Origin: Croceibacterium atlanticum
GTDB taxonomy: Bacteria > Pseudomonadota > Alphaproteobacteria > Sphingomonadales > Sphingomonadaceae
Length of the DNA: 64,000 bases
Direction: 5' to 3'
Assembly: GCF_001008165.2 (NCBI RefSeq)
Contig: NZ_CP011452.2
Coordinates: forward strand, 1,054,001-1,118,000
Below, piece by piece: positions 48,504 through 58,320 of the stretch. A program made the position numbers and the translations under genes. The notes under the pieces are model-generated. The model was given only the letters and a program-made list of their open reading frames with translations, did no database searches and was not told the origin of the DNA. How positions within the stretch are numbered: the first letter of the stretch is position 1; each line of letters begins with the position of its first letter.

Positions 48504-49183
48504 TGAGCGGTTTCCGCGCGGCGGTGATCACATTTCCCGGATCCAATTGCGATCGGGACATGGCGATGGCGCTGGAACAGGTATCGGGCACTGCGCCGAT
48601 CCGTGTCTGGCATGGCGATGCGGATCTGCCGGAACGGCTGGATTTCATCGCGCTGCCCGGCGGCTTTTCCTATGGGGACTATCTGCGTTCCGGCGCGATG
48701 GCGGCCAACAGCCCCATCATGCGATCCGTGGTGAATGCGGCGGAACGCGGCGTGCCGGTCCTGGGCGTATGCAACGGCTTCCAGGTGCTGACCGAAGCGC
48801 GCCTTCTGCCCGGCGCCCTGATGCGCAATTCGGTGCAGACCTTCATCTGCCGCACTGTCACGCTGACGGTGGAAAACAACCAGTCGCTGTTTACCGGCGG
48901 ATATGAGGCCGGGCAGTCCATCCGCATCCCCGTTGCCCATCACGACGGCAATTATTTCGCTGACGAAGAAACGCTGGACCGGCTTGAGGGCGAAAGCCGC
49001 GTTGCTTTCCGCTATGCGGAAAACTGCAATGGCTCGCGCCGCGACATTGCCGGGATCCTGAACGAAGCGGGTAATGTGCTGGGCATGATGCCGCATCCGG
49101 AAAGGGCGATCGAGCCTGCCCAGGGTGGCACCGATGGCAGGATATTGTTTGAAAGTGCGATCAAGGGGCTGGTCGAAGCCTGA
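48503..49183 (+). CDS. purQ: FGAM synthetase glutaminase subunit PurQ
   Basis: PurQ releases ammonia from glutamine for PurL. The 226-residue class I amidotransferase has [10 protein letters not shown], the nucleophile Cys90 in [11 protein letters not shown], and the His–Glu pair in [11 protein letters not shown]. purL is not next in line: the following gene is a converging GGDEF–EAL protein. So the FGAM synthetase large subunit must be encoded elsewhere. Confidence 0.96.
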   Translation: MSGFRAAVITFPGSNCDRDMAMALEQVSGTAPIRVWHGDADLPERLDFIALPGGFSYGDYLRSGAMAANSPIMRSVVNAAERGVPVLGVCNGFQVLTEARLLPGALMRNSVQTFICRTVTLTVENNQSLFTGGYEAGQSIRIPVAHHDGNYFADEETLDRLEGESRVAFRYAENCNGSRRDIAGILNEAGNVLGMMPHPERAIEPAQGGTDGRILFESAIKGLVEA

Positions 49184-49198
49184 TCGCCACGCCGCCCA

Positions 49199-51550
49199 TC
49201 AGGCGGCAACGATCCTGCGCTTGCGCACCAGTTCCAGCGCCTCTTCCGCACCGATTGGGCGACCGAAGAAATAGCCCTGTATCTTGTCGCATCCGAGGGA
49301 GCGGACCAGTTCCACTTCTTCCTTCGTTTCCGTGCCTTCGGCGGTCGTGGCCATATCCAGGCTTTGCGCCATGGCCACGACTGCCCGAATGATGGCCAGA
49401 CTTTCCCGGCTGCCCTGCGCGGCCCCTTGCACGAAACTGCGATCGACCTTGATGGTCGAAAAATGCAGCTTGCGCAGATAGCCGAGCGAGGAATAGCCGG
49501 TTCCGAAATCATCCAGGGCGATGGAACAACCCAGCGCCATGATTTCTTCAAGCGCCTGCCGTGCGGTGCGCGCATCGCGCAGGAAGATGCTCTCCGTCAC
49601 TTCCACTTCTAGGCGGTTTGCCGGCAACCCGCTGTCGGCCAGCGCCCGCACCACGCTTTCTGAAAAGCCCGGCTCCAGCAATTGCTCGCCCGAAACATTC
49701 ACGGCGACCTTCATGTCGCTCGGCCATTTTACGGCGTGGCGGCATGCCTCGTGCAGCACCCATTCGCCAATCGGCACGATCAGGCGCGTGTCTTCCGCAA
49801 GTGGGATGAACTTGCCCGGGCTGACAAAGCCATGTTCCGCACTGTTCCAGCGCAGCAAGGCTTCGAAGCTGACGACTTGTTCGTCCTTCGCGCTGACCAC
49901 GGGTTGGAAATTGAGCAATAGCTCATTGCGGCCCACCGCGTGACGCAGAGCCAGTTCAAGCCGACGGCGTTCCTCCGCATCAGCGTGCAGCGAAGGTTCA
50001 TATGTCCGGTATTCGCCGCCGCCGTCATCCTTCGCCCGGTAGAGCGCGAGGTCGGCATTGCGCATCAGCGTTTCCACCGTCGTGCCATCCCGCGGCCCCA
50101 CGGCGGAACCGATACTGGCGCCGATGTAAAGCGTGTGATTATCGACATCGTAAGGCTGGGAAAGAGCCTTGATAACCGTGGTCGCGACCTTTTCGATGCG
50201 ATCCTTGTCCGCAGCGTCACGGATCACGATCGCGAATTCGTCCCCTCCCAGACGGCCGCATTTCTCGTTCTCGGTCATCACTGACTGCAACCGCTTGGAA
50301 ACCTGGGCAAGCAGCCGGTCGCCAATCTGGTGGCCAAGGGAATCATTGACCGATTTGAAGCGATCGAGATCGACCATCAGGAAGGCGCAACTGGTCTTCC
50401 ACTGATCGGCATAGCGCATGGCCTCTCCCAGCGCCTCGGTCAGCATCAGGCGGTTGGGCAGTCCGGTCAGCGTGTCGTAACGGGCAAGATAGGCAATCTT
50501 CTCGTCCGATTCCCGTTGTTCGGTGACATCGGACCCGACCCCGCGAAAACCTGCGAAATTGCCCTTGGAATCGGTAATCGGCGTGCCGGACAATTCCCAC
50601 CAGCGACGCCCGCCGGCGATATCTACCTGCACCAGCATGTTGGAGAAGTTCTCCCGCCGGGTCAGCATTTGCGTCAGTTCGTGCAGGCTGGGGGCGAACT
50701 TGCCGCTTGCCCAGCTTTCGCCGGCAATCAATTCGATCAGGGACTTCCCATTGATCGTATCCGGTTCGCTGCCCAGGGCATAGGCAAAGCGGGGCGAAGC
50801 TGAGCGAACCCGGCGATTGACATCGACCTGCCACAGCCAGTCCGCTTCATTCTCCTGAAATTCACGCAGCAGCAGCGATACGACTTCGTCCTTTTCCGCA
50901 ACGCCGGCCTCGGCAATGCGCGCGGAAAGATAAGTCCTGGCAGCCGTCAGCGTGCCGCCGATCGCCACGGCAAGAAAAGCAATGACCGCAGCGGCAAATT
51001 CAATCTGACCGCGAAAGAGGAAGTTGAGCGCAGCCGCACCGCCCGCCACCGTGGCGAAAGTGATGGCCCCGATCGGCGCGGCAGACATGGTTGCAGTCGA
51101 TCCGGCGATCAGCATGGCAATCAGCGTCCAGAGCGCCAATTGTTCGCCGGAATCCCCGTGTGGTGCAAACAGCGTCAGGGCAAAGGCCCATACAAATGCG
51201 CAGGCGGCAACGCCCAGGGCCTGACGCCGGAAATCTTCCCTGGTCATGGATCGGCGGCCGATATCGGCTAGGCTTCGATCGATGCGATGGCCATTTGCCA
51301 GTGCAAGACCCAGGGTGACCAGCCAGATCAGTATCTGCCAGAGGGGCACATCGCCCATGAAAAGGCCCAGCGCGATGACCGCAGCCAGCAAGTGGGCAAT
51401 GGTCCGCGTCAGGCCCATCTGGTGCAGACCGGCATATTGCAAGGTGCGCAAGCGCGACCAGCCGCCCTCTTCAGGGTCCCGCAGGCCGACAATCTGCAGC
51501 GGCGTCAGCCGCAAAGGCAGGCTCGGCAAGTCGGAATGATTTCCCGCCAC
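49199..51550 (-). CDS. membrane GGDEF–EAL protein with PAS domain
   Basis: The 783-residue c-di-GMP protein has four to six N-terminal membrane spans (about 50–220), a PAS-like domain (about 240–350), GGDEF with intact RLGGDEF, and EAL with FEALLRW, VTESIF, DDFGTGYSSL and AEGTET. Both active sites look complete, so it could make and degrade c-di-GMP. No RxxD inhibitory site sits before GGDEF. The start shown is GTG 51550 with no strong ribosome site; a later start is possible. Confidence 0.9.
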   Translation of the reverse strand: MAGNHSDLPSLPLRLTPLQIVGLRDPEEGGWSRLRTLQYAGLHQMGLTRTIAHLLAAVIALGLFMGDVPLWQILIWLVTLGLALANGHRIDRSLADIGRRSMTREDFRRQALGVAACAFVWAFALTLFAPHGDSGEQLALWTLIAMLIAGSTATMSAAPIGAITFATVAGGAAALNFLFRGQIEFAAAVIAFLAVAIGGTLTAARTYLSARIAEAGVAEKDEVVSLLLREFQENEADWLWQVDVNRRVRSASPRFAYALGSEPDTINGKSLIELIAGESWASGKFAPSLHELTQMLTRRENFSNMLVQVDIAGGRRWWELSGTPITDSKGNFAGFRGVGSDVTEQRESDEKIAYLARYDTLTGLPNRLMLTEALGEAMRYADQWKTSCAFLMVDLDRFKSVNDSLGHQIGDRLLAQVSKRLQSVMTENEKCGRLGGDEFAIVIRDAADKDRIEKVATTVIKALSQPYDVDNHTLYIGASIGSAVGPRDGTTVETLMRNADLALYRAKDDGGGEYRTYEPSLHADAEERRRLELALRHAVGRNELLLNFQPVVSAKDEQVVSFEALLRWNSAEHGFVSPGKFIPLAEDTRLIVPIGEWVLHEACRHAVKWPSDMKVAVNVSGEQLLEPGFSESVVRALADSGLPANRLEVEVTESIFLRDARTARQALEEIMALGCSIALDDFGTGYSSLGYLRKLHFSTIKVDRSFVQGAAQGSRESLAIIRAVVAMAQSLDMATTAEGTETKEEVELVRSLGCDKIQGYFFGRPIGAEEALELVRKRRIVAA

Positions 51551-51599
51551 GGAATCGGCGCTAGTGAAAAATGGTTAGCACCCAGTAAATCCGGCCTGC

Positions 51600-51622
51600 A
51601 CTTTGTTTTGAAACAACAAAGT
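51600..51622. repeat. inverted repeat upstream of the GGDEF–EAL gene
   Basis: ACTTTGTT and AACAAAGT are perfect 8-bp complements around 7 bases in an AT-rich stretch, 50 bases upstream of the likely start. It could be an operator or part of the promoter. The rest of 51551–51733 holds no gene I can support. Confidence 0.45.
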
Positions 51623-51733
51623 AGTTCGGTATCTATCAATCGAAAGTACCGGGGGCGCTGGCGATTATTAGGATTATTGCCCGGTCACCAGCGGCCCATC
51701 ACTTTCCTGCCACATCGGCTGGCGGCCACGGAC

Positions 51734-52117
51734 CTATGCGTCACCCTTCCAGAATGTTGCCCAGCGATCCTTTTCCGGCAGCCCTTCCTGGATATCATCC
51801 GCGGGATTGGGATCAATGTCATGGGTCTGCCTGTGCAGATGCGCCTTCGCGACCATGTTGGCCGTTATCGGCGCCGCGATGAACAGGAAAATGGTTATCA
51901 GCAATTCATGGGCTGAAAACCGCCCCCCGAAGACAGGGAAATAGACCACCGAGGCAAGCAGGATACCGCCCACGCCAAGCGTCGTGGCCTTTGTCGGCCC
52001 ATGGAGCCGCGTCATCAGCGATGGAAGGCGGAACAGCCCCCAGGAACCGATCAGGGCGAATGCCCCGCCCAGCAGGATCAGAAAGGCGACAAGAATTTCG
52101 GCGATGGTTTCCATCAT
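51734..52117 (-). CDS. mnhG: Mrp/Pha cation–proton antiporter subunit G
   Basis: MnhG is a small membrane subunit of the multi-subunit Na+(K+)/H+ antiporter. The 127-residue protein has three membrane spans, with GSWGLFRLPSLMTRLHGPTKATTLGVGG typical of the family. ATG 52117 has GGAG seven bases before it; ATG 52114 is next to it. It is the last gene of the operon, 4 bases after mnhF. Confidence 0.94.
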   Translation of the reverse strand: MMETIAEILVAFLILLGGAFALIGSWGLFRLPSLMTRLHGPTKATTLGVGGILLASVVYFPVFGGRFSAHELLITIFLFIAAPITANMVAKAHLHRQTHDIDPNPADDIQEGLPEKDRWATFWKGDA

Positions 52118-52121
52118 GGCG

Positions 52122-52391
52122 TTACTCCACAATATCGCCGCGCAGCAGGAACTTGGTGTAAGCCACCGTCCCCACGAAGCCGACCATGGCAAGAAGCAGC
52201 GCTGCTTCGAAATAGAAGCCGGTATTTTCATAGATGCCGAACAGGACGATCAATGCGATCGCGTTGATCAACATCGTGTCGAGAGCGAGGATTCGATCCC
52301 CCCTCGACGGGCCGAGGAAAAGACGCAGCGCATTGAGTACGATGGCCAATGCGATCATCAAGGCCCCGGCGCTTATCGCAAAATTGATCAT
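52122..52391 (-). CDS. mnhF: Mrp/Pha cation–proton antiporter subunit F
   Basis: The 89-residue protein has three spans and the family core LFLGPSRGDRILALDTMLINAIALIVL. The subunit is needed for antiporter assembly. It overlaps mnhE by 4 bases. Confidence 0.94.
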   Translation of the reverse strand: MINFAISAGALMIALAIVLNALRLFLGPSRGDRILALDTMLINAIALIVLFGIYENTGFYFEAALLLAMVGFVGTVAYTKFLLRGDIVE

Positions 52392-52879
52392 CGGTAGATT
52401 CTCTTCAATCGGGCTTCGTAGCGGGATTTGATGCGGGCAATGTCCGCCTCCTTGTCTGCCACGTCCAGCGCATGGACGAGCAGCGCCTTGCCATCACCTG
52501 ATACATCGGCCGAAACGGTGCCCGGCGTCAGGCTGATTGTGCCCGCCAGCGCGGTGATCGCCTCCGGCTGGCGCACGTCGAGAGGGATGACCAGCCAGGC
52601 CGAGCGGAGATTCCTGTTGCGTTTGGTCAGGATGATCCAGGCGACCTGGAAATTGGCCACCACGATATCCCACAGCACAATCAGCAAATATTCCAGCATC
52701 GGCCAGCCGAAGCGGAGAACGGGCTTGTCGCGCCAGTAGGATGAAGTGAACAGCGGCACCACTATGCCAACGATGATCGCCATGATCACGGCCCCCCAGG
52801 ACAGGGAATTGGCCAGAAGCACCCAGAAAATCGCCAGCAATCCGCTCAGTGCGGGATGGGGAAAAAGCCGCTTCATCAT
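52388..52879 (-). CDS. mnhE: Mrp/Pha cation–proton antiporter subunit E
   Basis: The 163-residue protein has two or three N-terminal spans and a cytoplasmic tail with the conserved TISLTPGTVSADVSGDG segment. It overlaps mnhD and mnhF by 4 bases each, so the genes are translated in sequence. Confidence 0.94.
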   Translation of the reverse strand: MMKRLFPHPALSGLLAIFWVLLANSLSWGAVIMAIIVGIVVPLFTSSYWRDKPVLRFGWPMLEYLLIVLWDIVVANFQVAWIILTKRNRNLRSAWLVIPLDVRQPEAITALAGTISLTPGTVSADVSGDGKALLVHALDVADKEADIARIKSRYEARLKRIYR

Positions 52880-54393
52880 GACCCGCTCCTGTCCGTGCCA
52901 AGCACCGCATCGATATAGGCGCCCCGGTCATAGATCTGCTGCACCGTGGCTTCGGCATAATCGGATGCCGGGCCGGCAAAAACAGTCAGGGCGGCAAGCA
53001 GGGCAAACAAGCCCCAGGCAGGCACGAAGACGCGGGGCTGCAGGGCTTTTGCCCCCGGGATCATCTCCCCGTCGGCGCTCTTCCAGAACAGCGTGCTGCC
53101 CGCCCTTGCCAGCCCCAGAATGGCGAGGAACGTCCCGCCCAATATTGCCCCCCAGATCCATGGCGCGGCATGGTTGGCGGCCGTGGCGTCAAGGATGAGG
53201 AGCTTGCCGATGAAGCCCGACAGCGGTGGCAGGCCTGCCATCGCGATCGCGGCCAGCAGGAACAGGGCCGAAAGCTGCGCCATCCCCGCGAACGGCGCCC
53301 CCGGACGCAGCCAATCCTCCCCCTCGGACCGGCCGCGGACGATGAGGTCTGTCACCAGGAACAGCATGGCCCCGGCGAGCGTGGAATGCGGCAGGTAATA
53401 GAGGGCCGCCGAGGTGGCAGCAGGTTCGAAGACGCTTACCGCGACGAGCAGCGTTCCCGTTGATCCGATGACCGCGAAGGCCGAAAGCACGCGCATCCTG
53501 CGGGCGGCCAGCACGCCGATGAACCCTGCGGCAATGCTCAGGATCGAGGCGGGAAGCATCCAGCCTGCCGGCGCCCATGCCACCGCGCCTGCATCCTCCC
53601 CGAAGATCAGGATGGTAACGCGCAATATGGAATAGACCCCCACCTTGGTCAGAATGGCGAAGAGAGCGGCAACAGGTGCGCTGGTGCGCGCATATGTCTG
53701 CGGCAACCACAGATGCAGCGGCAGCAATGCCGCCTTGAGCGCGAAGACAGCCATCAGCAATTGCGCGCCTGCCCGGATCAGCGGTTGATCGCCGGGCGAG
53801 GCCTCCGCCACGCGCTGGGCCATGTCCGCCATGTTGAGCGTGCCGGTAACGCCGTAGAGAATGCCCACCGCGATGAGGAAAAGCGTCGAGCCGACAAGAT
53901 TGACCACGACATATTTAACGCCCGCATGGAGCCTTTCCGCCCCCTGCCCGTGCAGCATCAGCCCATAGGAAGCGATCAGCAGCACTTCGAAGAATACGAA
54001 GAGGTTGAACAGATCGCCCGTCAGGAAAGCACCGTTGAGGCCGAGAAGCTGGAACTGGAACAGCGGGTGGAAATGCCAGCCGCGCCGGTCCAGCCCGGTC
54101 ATCACCGCATGGCCGAGCACAGCCAGCGCGAGCAGGCTCGTCAGAAGGACCATCATCGCCGACAGACGGTCCAGCACCATGACGATGCCGAAGGGCGCCG
54201 GCCAGTCCCCCAGTTCATAGGTGCTGATCGTGCCGTCGCGCGCCGAAAGGAACAGCAATAGCGCGCTGATCAGGATGACCAGCGTGGAACCGAGCGACAG
54301 CCTGCGTGCCCAGCGGGACAGGCGGATCGGCCGGAACAGGCACAGGGCGGCGATAATCGCCGGAACCAGAATCGGAACAATCATCAGGTTCAT
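52876..54393 (-). CDS. mnhD: Mrp/Pha cation–proton antiporter subunit D
   Basis: The 505-residue protein has about 14 spans and is homologous to ND2/NuoN-type proton-translocating subunits of complex I. Key segments include FFEVLLIASYGLML (membrane Glu) and ALFALKAALLPLHLWLP-like membrane Lys (FALKAALLPLHLWLPQ). It overlaps mnhC by 4 bases. Function: a proton-path subunit of the antiporter complex. Confidence 0.95.
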   Translation of the reverse strand: MNLMIVPILVPAIIAALCLFRPIRLSRWARRLSLGSTLVILISALLLFLSARDGTISTYELGDWPAPFGIVMVLDRLSAMMVLLTSLLALAVLGHAVMTGLDRRGWHFHPLFQFQLLGLNGAFLTGDLFNLFVFFEVLLIASYGLMLHGQGAERLHAGVKYVVVNLVGSTLFLIAVGILYGVTGTLNMADMAQRVAEASPGDQPLIRAGAQLLMAVFALKAALLPLHLWLPQTYARTSAPVAALFAILTKVGVYSILRVTILIFGEDAGAVAWAPAGWMLPASILSIAAGFIGVLAARRMRVLSAFAVIGSTGTLLVAVSVFEPAATSAALYYLPHSTLAGAMLFLVTDLIVRGRSEGEDWLRPGAPFAGMAQLSALFLLAAIAMAGLPPLSGFIGKLLILDATAANHAAPWIWGAILGGTFLAILGLARAGSTLFWKSADGEMIPGAKALQPRVFVPAWGLFALLAALTVFAGPASDYAEATVQQIYDRGAYIDAVLGTDRSGS

Positions 54394-54773
54394 CGGGCGT
54401 CGCCCTCGCCCTTGTGCCGTCCATCGCGGGGCATGGCCTGATCCTTCGGCTCTGCATCGACATGGTCGGATCCGCTTTCCAGATATGCGCGCAAGGCGAG
54501 CACAACCACGAGCGCGGACATGCCGAAGGAGATCACGATTGCGGTCAGGACCAGTGCCTGCGGCAAGGGATCGGTATAGCCCGCCGCCTCAGGATCGTAG
54601 ATTGGCGGCTGATCGACGACGAGCCGCCCCATGGAAAACAGGAACGCGTTGATCGCATAGGACAACATGGCGATGCCCAGCACCACCGGAAAGGTCCGTC
54701 CGCGCAGCGTCAGATAAATGCCGGCCGCGGTCAGCGCACCGATAGCGCTGGCGACAAGGAATTCGACACTCAT
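54390..54773 (-). CDS. mnhC: Mrp/Pha cation–proton antiporter subunit C
   Basis: The 127-residue NuoK-like protein has three spans and DPLPQALVLTAIVISFG, the conserved third-span motif. It overlaps both neighbours by 4 bases. Confidence 0.95.
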   Translation of the reverse strand: MSVEFLVASAIGALTAAGIYLTLRGRTFPVVLGIAMLSYAINAFLFSMGRLVVDQPPIYDPEAAGYTDPLPQALVLTAIVISFGMSALVVVLALRAYLESGSDHVDAEPKDQAMPRDGRHKGEGDAR

Positions 54774-57619
54774 CGGCCTGCTCCTCCCGGTCGTGAGGGG
54801 TCGATGTCCATGGGGTAATCCGTTCCTTCAAGCTTTTCCGCCCTTTGCGCAGCACCGGAAAGCTGCGCCAGTGCGAGCATGACCGCGCCAACCACGGTCA
54901 GCGCCACGCCGATATCGAACAGCAGCGCCGTGGCCAGTTCGATCTCGCCAATCAGCGGTATGTGGAAATAATCAAAGCCACTGGTCAGGAAGGGCTTGCC
55001 GAAGGCGAGCGCCCCCAGCCCCGTGGCCGCGGCAATCAACACGCCGAAGGAAATCAGCGCGTGCCGTTCCGTACGGCGCCGCCTCTCCGCCCATTCAAAG
55101 CCGGATGCCATGTACTGGATCAGCATGGCGATGGAAAAGACCAGCCCGGCGATGAAGCCCCCGCCCGGCATGTTGTGGCCGCGCAGGAAGATATAGAGCG
55201 CAACCACCATCGCCATCGGCAATATCAGGCGGCTGGCCACGACCAGCATCATCGGATGCCGTTCCGGCGAACGGATGAGATCGGGAATCCAGGCCAGCAG
55301 CCGCTGTCCCGAAGCACCCCATACCGCCGTCTTGAGCAGGGCGTAGATGCCCAGCGCCGCGATACCCAGCACGATGATTTCGCCAAACGTATCGAAACCG
55401 CGGAAATCGACGAGGATCACATTGACGACATTGGTTCCCCCGCCGCCATGCTTTGCCTCTGCCCAATGGAAGGCGGAGATCGGATCGTTCGGCTGGCGCG
55501 TCATCACTGCATAAGCGAGCCAGGCAACCCCCGTGCCCGCCGCCGCCGAAAGCACGCCGTCCCGAACCCGGCGCGGCACCGAACAGGTCGAAGGCGGCGC
55601 CTTCGGCAACAGGTTAAGCGCGAGCAGCAGCAGCAGGATCGTCACCACCTCGACCGAGATCTGCGTCAATGCGAGGTCGGGGGCCGAAAGATAGACGAAG
55701 CAGAGCGAGACCACGAGCCCGATCACGCTGATATAGACCAGGGCGAGAAAGCGATGCCCTTCGGACATGATGACCGCGACTGCACCGGCGAGCAGCGCAA
55801 GCCAGGATATGATCGCCACGGGTGATGCCGCTAACGTGTCACGCGTGCCCGGCATATAGCCGCCCACGCTCATCCCCTCGATACCGAGCAGCAGCGCGGC
55901 CGCAAAGAAGACGAACAGCGTGCGCGGCAGGGAGCCGTTATGGACGATGTCCGTTACCTTGCGGCTGGCCGCGACCAGCAGGGAGATCCCGCTATCGAAC
56001 AGGCGCTTGGCCACCGGCAGGGGCAGGCTGCGCCAGATGCGGGAGACAACGCCATACCGCCAGAGCAGGAATATACCGCCCGCCACCGCGATCGCACTCA
56101 TCAGGAGAGCCGGGGTGAAGCCATGCCACAGGCTGAGATAATAATCGGGCAATTCCTGCCTGGTGACCGCGCCGGAGACGGATCTGACCAGCGCATCCGC
56201 CATCACGGCCGGGAAAAGCCCGATCAGCACCACCAGCACGACCAGCACGGCAGGCGGCCCCCACAGGCCGATCCCCGGATCGTGCGGCTTGCGCGGATAA
56301 TCATCGCGCCGGGGCCCGAAATAGACATGCATCACATAACGGAAGGAATAGGCCGCAGACAGCAATGCGGCGACGGTCACGATGACCGGCAACAGCCACG
56401 CCATGCCCGCCCAGCTTGTGTGGGCAGCCTCTTCCAGCATCATCTCTTTTGAAATGAAGCCGTTGAACGGAGGAAGGCCCGCCATGGAAAGGGCCGCGAT
56501 AGTGCCCAGCGTGGCGGCAATCGGCATCAGGCCCGCAAGCCCGCCCAGGCGCCGCGCATCCCGCGTGCCAACCTCGTGATCGACAATGCCCGCATTCATG
56601 AACAGGGCAGCCTTGAAGGTGGCATGATTGATGATGTGGAACACGCCCACAACCGCCGCCATCGGCGTTCCGAAACCGAACAGCATGGTCAGCAGGCCGA
56701 GATGGCTGACCGTGGAATAGGCAAGCAGCCCCTTCAGATCATTCCTGAACAATGCAATCGCGGCACCGATCAGCATGGTGATGAGCCCGGTCGTCGCCAC
56801 CAGATAGAACCACAGATCCGTCCCCGAAAGCACGGGCCAAAGCCGGGCCATCAGGAAGACGCCGGCCTTCACCATTGTCGCGCTGTGGAGATAGGCGCTG
56901 ACCGGCGTCGGCGCGGCCATGGCGTGCGGCAACCAGAAATGAAACGGAAACTGCGCCGACTTGGTGAAACAGCCCAGCAGGATCAGCACCAGCGCCACGG
57001 GATAGAGCGGCGATGCCTGCACGATCTCGCGCGAGGAGAGTATCTCGGTAAGATTATACGATCCCGCGATATTGCCCAGCAGCACCATGCCGGCAATCAA
57101 TGCCAGCCCCCCGCCTCCGGTAACTGCCAGCGCCATGCGCGCGCCCTGGCGCCCTTCGGGCAGATGCCGCCAGAAACCGATCAGCAGGAAGGAAGACAGG
57201 CTGGTCAGTTCCCAGAACACCAGCAGCAACAGGATATTGTCCGAAATCACGATGCCCAGCATCGCGCCCTGGAACAGCATCAGGAAACTGAAGAAGCGCC
57301 CCGAAGCCTCCGCCGCGGAGAGGTAGAAGGCAGCGTAGATGATTACCAACAGGCCGATACCAAGAATCAGCCCTGCGAACAGCAGCCCCAGCGGATCGAG
57401 GAAATAGCTGGCATCCAGGCCCAGCGCCGGCACCCATGGGAACCGATGGGCAATGACCTCTCCCGCCAGGACAGCGGGCGCCCGCATGAGAACCATGATG
57501 AGCGCCGCGCTCGAAAAGGCGGCCGCGATTGCGGCCTGAATCTTGCGCCCCGCCCGGGATGCAAATCCAACCGCCACGGCCCCCAGGAACGGGAGGAGTG
57601 ATATTGTAACCAAATCCAA
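54770..57619 (-). CDS. mnhA: Mrp/Pha cation–proton antiporter fused subunit A/B (TTG start)
   Basis: The 949-residue protein joins MnhA (NuoL-like, about 1–800; FWELTSLSSFLLIGFW, HSATMVKAGVFLMARLWP) to an MnhB-like C terminus (LRGHNMPGGGFIAGLVFS). A/B fusion makes this a group 2 six-gene operon, as in rhizobial pha. The start is TTG 57619, with GGAG eight bases before it; no better ATG is near. The complex exchanges Na+ or K+ for protons, giving alkali and salt tolerance. Confidence 0.94.
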   Translation of the reverse strand: MDLVTISLLPFLGAVAVGFASRAGRKIQAAIAAAFSSAALIMVLMRAPAVLAGEVIAHRFPWVPALGLDASYFLDPLGLLFAGLILGIGLLVIIYAAFYLSAAEASGRFFSFLMLFQGAMLGIVISDNILLLLVFWELTSLSSFLLIGFWRHLPEGRQGARMALAVTGGGGLALIAGMVLLGNIAGSYNLTEILSSREIVQASPLYPVALVLILLGCFTKSAQFPFHFWLPHAMAAPTPVSAYLHSATMVKAGVFLMARLWPVLSGTDLWFYLVATTGLITMLIGAAIALFRNDLKGLLAYSTVSHLGLLTMLFGFGTPMAAVVGVFHIINHATFKAALFMNAGIVDHEVGTRDARRLGGLAGLMPIAATLGTIAALSMAGLPPFNGFISKEMMLEEAAHTSWAGMAWLLPVIVTVAALLSAAYSFRYVMHVYFGPRRDDYPRKPHDPGIGLWGPPAVLVVLVVLIGLFPAVMADALVRSVSGAVTRQELPDYYLSLWHGFTPALLMSAIAVAGGIFLLWRYGVVSRIWRSLPLPVAKRLFDSGISLLVAASRKVTDIVHNGSLPRTLFVFFAAALLLGIEGMSVGGYMPGTRDTLAASPVAIISWLALLAGAVAVIMSEGHRFLALVYISVIGLVVSLCFVYLSAPDLALTQISVEVVTILLLLLALNLLPKAPPSTCSVPRRVRDGVLSAAAGTGVAWLAYAVMTRQPNDPISAFHWAEAKHGGGGTNVVNVILVDFRGFDTFGEIIVLGIAALGIYALLKTAVWGASGQRLLAWIPDLIRSPERHPMMLVVASRLILPMAMVVALYIFLRGHNMPGGGFIAGLVFSIAMLIQYMASGFEWAERRRRTERHALISFGVLIAAATGLGALAFGKPFLTSGFDYFHIPLIGEIELATALLFDIGVALTVVGAVMLALAQLSGAAQRAEKLEGTDYPMDIDPSRPGGAGR

Positions 57620-57769
57620 AATGCGGCTCCGGGTATCTGGCCGTGCGAATGCCGGCCGACTTATTCTCTTTGGCCTGTCTTGCGCATCAGCGTGCGAGCG
57701 TCAAAGTGAAGTTTGGATTCCCGGTCGGCTGCGTGGCCAGCCTGCCACACCATATGGCCGCTGCGGGGC

Positions 57770-58141
57770 TTATTCCGGCTCTGCGGATCTGACCGTCACG
57801 ACCCTGTAGGGAAGACGGTCGCCGTCCGGTTCGGTCAGGGTTACATAATTGCCCGCCACCAGGGGATGATGTTCGAGATGAAACAAATCCTCGTCATCGG
57901 CATCTCCGGGCCGGTATGAAAATGCCCAGCCATCGCGCTTGTGCAGGATTGCACCGCGCTGCACCCCTTCCCCTGGCCAGATGCGCTGGACTGTCGCCCG
58001 GCCGCGGTTCTGTTCAAAAGCTTCACGGTCGATCAGCCCGTCTTCGCCAAGTGGCAGAACCAGTTCATAGGCATGTTGCGCCGATCCTTCCGGATATTCC
58101 GGGGTGCGGGCCAGGGTCAGTCGGACAATCTTCCAGGTCAT
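57770..58141 (-). CDS. conserved hypothetical protein
   Basis: The 123-residue soluble protein has no signal peptide or membrane span and no domain I recognise. It is rich in acidic residues near DADDEDLFHLEHH and has a strand-rich C terminus (GNYVTLTEPDGDRLPYRVVTV). ATG 58141 follows GGGGAA. It is upstream of the antiporter operon on the same strand with 150 bases between, and divergent from the beta-CASP gene. Confidence 0.7.
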   Translation of the reverse strand: MTWKIVRLTLARTPEYPEGSAQHAYELVLPLGEDGLIDREAFEQNRGRATVQRIWPGEGVQRGAILHKRDGWAFSYRPGDADDEDLFHLEHHPLVAGNYVTLTEPDGDRLPYRVVTVRSAEPE

Positions 58142-58320
58142 TTGCAAATTCCCCCATCTGAATGGCCGCTGCGGCCGCATTTCGGGATGTATTGCATTGG
58201 AATATCACAGCCGTCATCTAGTAAAACCGTGTCGAGGGTGCTTTCCCCCGGATCGCTGGTCCGCCCTACTACTTATCCTGCTGATGCGCATGGTAAGACA
58301 ATGTTCGAGAATGGATTGTC

